Source: a virus. From it: a DNA stretch of 40,350 nucleotides. Below, in pieces: positions 38,190 through 40,350 of this stretch. Numbering within the stretch: position 1 is the first letter of the stretch; every line of letters begins with the position of its first letter. Where the stretch lies: IMG/VR virus record IMGVR_UViG_3300014914_000012, positions 1 to 40,350 of that record; one strand, 5' to 3'. The notes under the pieces were generated by a model, which saw nothing but the letters and a program-made list of their open reading frames with translations, was not told the DNA's origin and did no database searches. The translations under genes and the position numbers were made by a program.

Positions 38190-40350
38190 TTACCACTTTA
38201 CCAGCAGATTTTATACGTGCTTCAATCGAGCATAGCCGGAAACCTGTACAGCTGATAGAGTTTGTCCTGCCGGACGAGACTTTTTACCTCAGCGATAAGG
38301 TTATAGGCAAGGGCCAAGGGTTGATGAATGATTACCAACCATGGGTCGAGTCTTGGGGCACCCTTAGAGATAACACCAACATTACTACACTGTTTGAGGG
38401 TAATTCCCTAGAGATCAGGTCCGGCACCATAACCATTATTGTATCGCCTGTATCCAGGACCTTTGTTAAAAAGCTATTCCAGGTTGGTGTCGAAAATACT
38501 AGGGTCCACCTGTACCAGTGGTTTCATGGTATGAGTTCAGACCCTGTATTGATTGATACTATGGTGTGTCAAGATCCTATTACACACTCTGAGACAACTA
38601 TGCTAATGAGCATAGACATAGTATCTACCCTGATGAAGTCTGACCCACATCTATGGCCAGAGGAGCCTGGAATTGAGGCACAACCCATAGTTGTAGGTAA
38701 GGCTAAGGGGATGCCTCTCAAGGACTTACAAACAGCTAGAGTAACCACGCTGGAGCAGGACATAGCTTTTGACTATTTGGGACAGGCATTTATAGGTAAT
38801 GGTGTTGGCTTTGATGCCACAGGCATTGTATCTATTGATTCGGAAGATATGACCTATGACATTATTACAGCCAGCTCCATAAACATAACAGCACGGGCAC
38901 AGAATGGGACTACTGCAAGACCCCATTTGCGTGGTGCTTTCATATCTCCTTACGGTGCTATCTATGATTATGCTATCTGTAGTGGTCCTGTGCAGCTGGT
39001 TGATAACCTTTTAGCCAATGGTGAGCCTTACGCTAATGCTGTTCAATTCTTTCCAGGACAAAATCCGGTTACAGCCCGATTTGTAGGTAGGCCACCATGG
39101 TTGAAGGTGTCTCCTGGTCAAGGTGGTGATGATATTATACCACCATTGGAAACGAATACAGAGTACGGTAATGTAACAGAGCAGCATTACGGTAATGGAG
39201 CAGGTCAGCCCACAAGTGATGCCTCTATAAACTCAGCCTCTGGCTCTGCTACTATGGCCATTAGTCAGCAAACTGGCGGTGGTTCCGGCACCTTATCCAA
39301 TAGGCAATCAACTACTACGAGTAGTTATAATCTAGGCTCTATTTATGATAATACCAAGCTGAATGGTTCTGATGCGTTCAGCTCATCTGCTTTAAAGACT
39401 CGCACGTCTGTACCTACTTATGTCACGGATGATGATGTACAGGCCCATGTAGATCACCATTACGGACACGATGACAGCTCTTATGGTAACTTGACTTCGT
39501 TGGTTGTTAAGATAGACTTTAGAACTTGTGACATAGTAAAGGCTGATGGTAGGATTGAGGTCTTTTTTGTGAACGCGGGAGGTAGTGAAAGCCTGCTAGA
39601 TTCTGATGAGTTGCTTGAGTTTGAGGGTGGTGTTTTTGGCGATGACTTTAAATTTCACAACACTATCAAGAGCTATGATGTAAAGAGCCTTGTAAACAAC
39701 TTTGCAGACTTGGCGTTGTGTAGGATCAGAGTCAGGTATACTAATATCAGGATAAACAAAGACACCGTAAGTTCTACTAACTATGCTACTTGTGCTTTTG
39801 CAACAACCAATTGGGATGTAGGCTATTTTACAGAAGCAGGCACTATACCAAGTCCTTATCAGGAACTAGCCTCAAAGTTTAACAGGGATCTGTCGGGCCT
39901 GGGTGCTATAGACAATGTAACAGCCAAGGTATACTTCTCAGCTGTGGTGACTAACGCTAATGTCACCTTTGAGGTAATAAGGAGGCAAACAGGCAGCACG
40001 GCTAACGACACTGTTCTATGGTCTTCAAGCACTAGCAGTAATATATCAGGATCTGAAAGGACCTTCATACTAGGCTCAATGTCTTGGTCAGATCTACAGA
40101 ACCTGCGTATAGGCGTTGCTCACCAGATAACTGGCCCCGATGATGAGGATATTACCAGGGCTTCAAACGTATCCTTCAGCTATGTAAAATATGAGCTAAC
40201 TTACCAACCTGGAGCTATACCTACACCCGATGAGGAAAGGGTGGTGTATGCTGATACTTTGGTGTGTGATGTCACAAGTAACATTGGGGCGGACCCAACA
40301 CCCCCACAAGTAATCAGGCATATGATAGAAGACCACTCTGGCGCAGGTGC
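38186..40350 (+). CDS. Large tail hub/tip protein, 3' truncated by the window edge
   Basis: An open reading frame of at least 721 codons with no stop before the edge. It starts ATG 38186, overlapping the previous stop. Residues about 1-200 (SIEHSRKPVQLIEFVL, IRSGTITIIVSPVSRTFVKKLF) have tail tip character. A Ser/Thr/Gly-rich linker occupies about 330-400, followed by two beta-sandwich-like regions (VVKIDFRTCDIVKADGRIEV, VTAKVYFSAVVTNANVTFEV). The last visible part (VYADTLVCDVTSNIG, VIRHMIEDHSGAGA) looks like the start of a hub domain, so the gene may continue into the partial gene at position 1. Confidence 0.8.
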   Translation, partial: MITTLPADFIRASIEHSRKPVQLIEFVLPDETFYLSDKVIGKGQGLMNDYQPWVESWGTLRDNTNITTLFEGNSLEIRSGTITIIVSPVSRTFVKKLFQVGVENTRVHLYQWFHGMSSDPVLIDTMVCQDPITHSETTMLMSIDIVSTLMKSDPHLWPEEPGIEAQPIVVGKAKGMPLKDLQTARVTTLEQDIAFDYLGQAFIGNGVGFDATGIVSIDSEDMTYDIITASSINITARAQNGTTARPHLRGAFISPYGAIYDYAICSGPVQLVDNLLANGEPYANAVQFFPGQNPVTARFVGRPPWLKVSPGQGGDDIIPPLETNTEYGNVTEQHYGNGAGQPTSDASINSASGSATMAISQQTGGGSGTLSNRQSTTTSSYNLGSIYDNTKLNGSDAFSSSALKTRTSVPTYVTDDDVQAHVDHHYGHDDSSYGNLTSLVVKIDFRTCDIVKADGRIEVFFVNAGGSESLLDSDELLEFEGGVFGDDFKFHNTIKSYDVKSLVNNFADLALCRIRVRYTNIRINKDTVSSTNYATCAFATTNWDVGYFTEAGTIPSPYQELASKFNRDLSGLGAIDNVTAKVYFSAVVTNANVTFEVIRRQTGSTANDTVLWSSSTSSNISGSERTFILGSMSWSDLQNLRIGVAHQITGPDDEDITRASNVSFSYVKYELTYQPGAIPTPDEERVVYADTLVCDVTSNIGADPTPPQVIRHMIEDHSGAG

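Noticed and set aside
1-40350. tRNA genes, integrase, lysogeny repressor, phage RNA polymerase
   Set aside because: I looked for cloverleaf-like sequences and for the characteristic motifs and saw none; a dedicated tRNA and profile search would be decisive.

Overview
The window is most of a tailed double-stranded DNA phage genome of siphovirus type. The evidence is a headful-style packaging and head block, a major tail tube gene, a G/GT tail chaperone pair, and a short 572-residue tape measure. No integrase, repressor, RNA polymerase or tRNA gene is visible. The promoters I can read look like bacterial sigma-70 promoters, so the phage probably relies on host RNA polymerase. The host is probably a Gram-negative bacterium with an exosortase/PEP-CTERM system. 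The reasons are that the phage carries a protein with a full signal peptide and a PEP-CTERM sorting tail, plus two lipobox lipoproteins. I cannot name the species.

Layout. Positions 1-6533 (+) hold the end of a large tail hub gene, a small tail protein, a 1090-residue tail fibre and then a surface cassette (lipoprotein, small membrane protein, PEP-CTERM protein, small coiled protein, HExxH lipoprotein). Positions 6530-20889 (-) hold the early and DNA-metabolism genes. From the promoter-distal end these are small accessory genes (including Lar-like antirestriction and zinc-ribbon proteins), ATP-dependent DNA ligase, family A DNA polymerase, DEAD/DEAH helicase, Cas4/RecB-like nuclease, DUF669 protein, Sak4-like ATPase, and a ParB-domain coiled-coil protein, followed by small regulators. 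Positions 20890-21191 are a divergent promoter region. Positions 21192-40350 (+) hold a PrimPol-helicase, a repeat-rich non-coding block that looks like a replication origin or packaging site, small terminase, a nuclease, a large terminase broken in its Walker A motif, portal, a MuF head protein fused to a zincin-like domain, scaffold, major capsid, head-tail connectors, tail tube, chaperones, tape measure and tail tip genes. The last gene runs off the end of the window.

How it fits together. The minus-strand genes supply replication and recombination. The plus-strand PrimPol-helicase lies directly beside nested inverted repeats with an AT-rich stretch, a typical arrangement for an origin. 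Late genes are tightly packed with ATGA/TAATG overlaps, suggesting translational coupling. Capsid expression appears separately controlled: a promoter, several capped hairpins and a strong terminator precede the major capsid gene. No endolysin or holin could be recognised, so the lysis genes are either among the unknown genes at 4.5-6.5 kb or in the part of the genome not included here.

The observations most worth following up are the phage-encoded PEP-CTERM protein, the MuF-zincin fusion, the nested repeats at 23.1-23.4 kb, the structured capsid leader, the broken terminase, and a promoter-leader cassette present twice on the minus strand.
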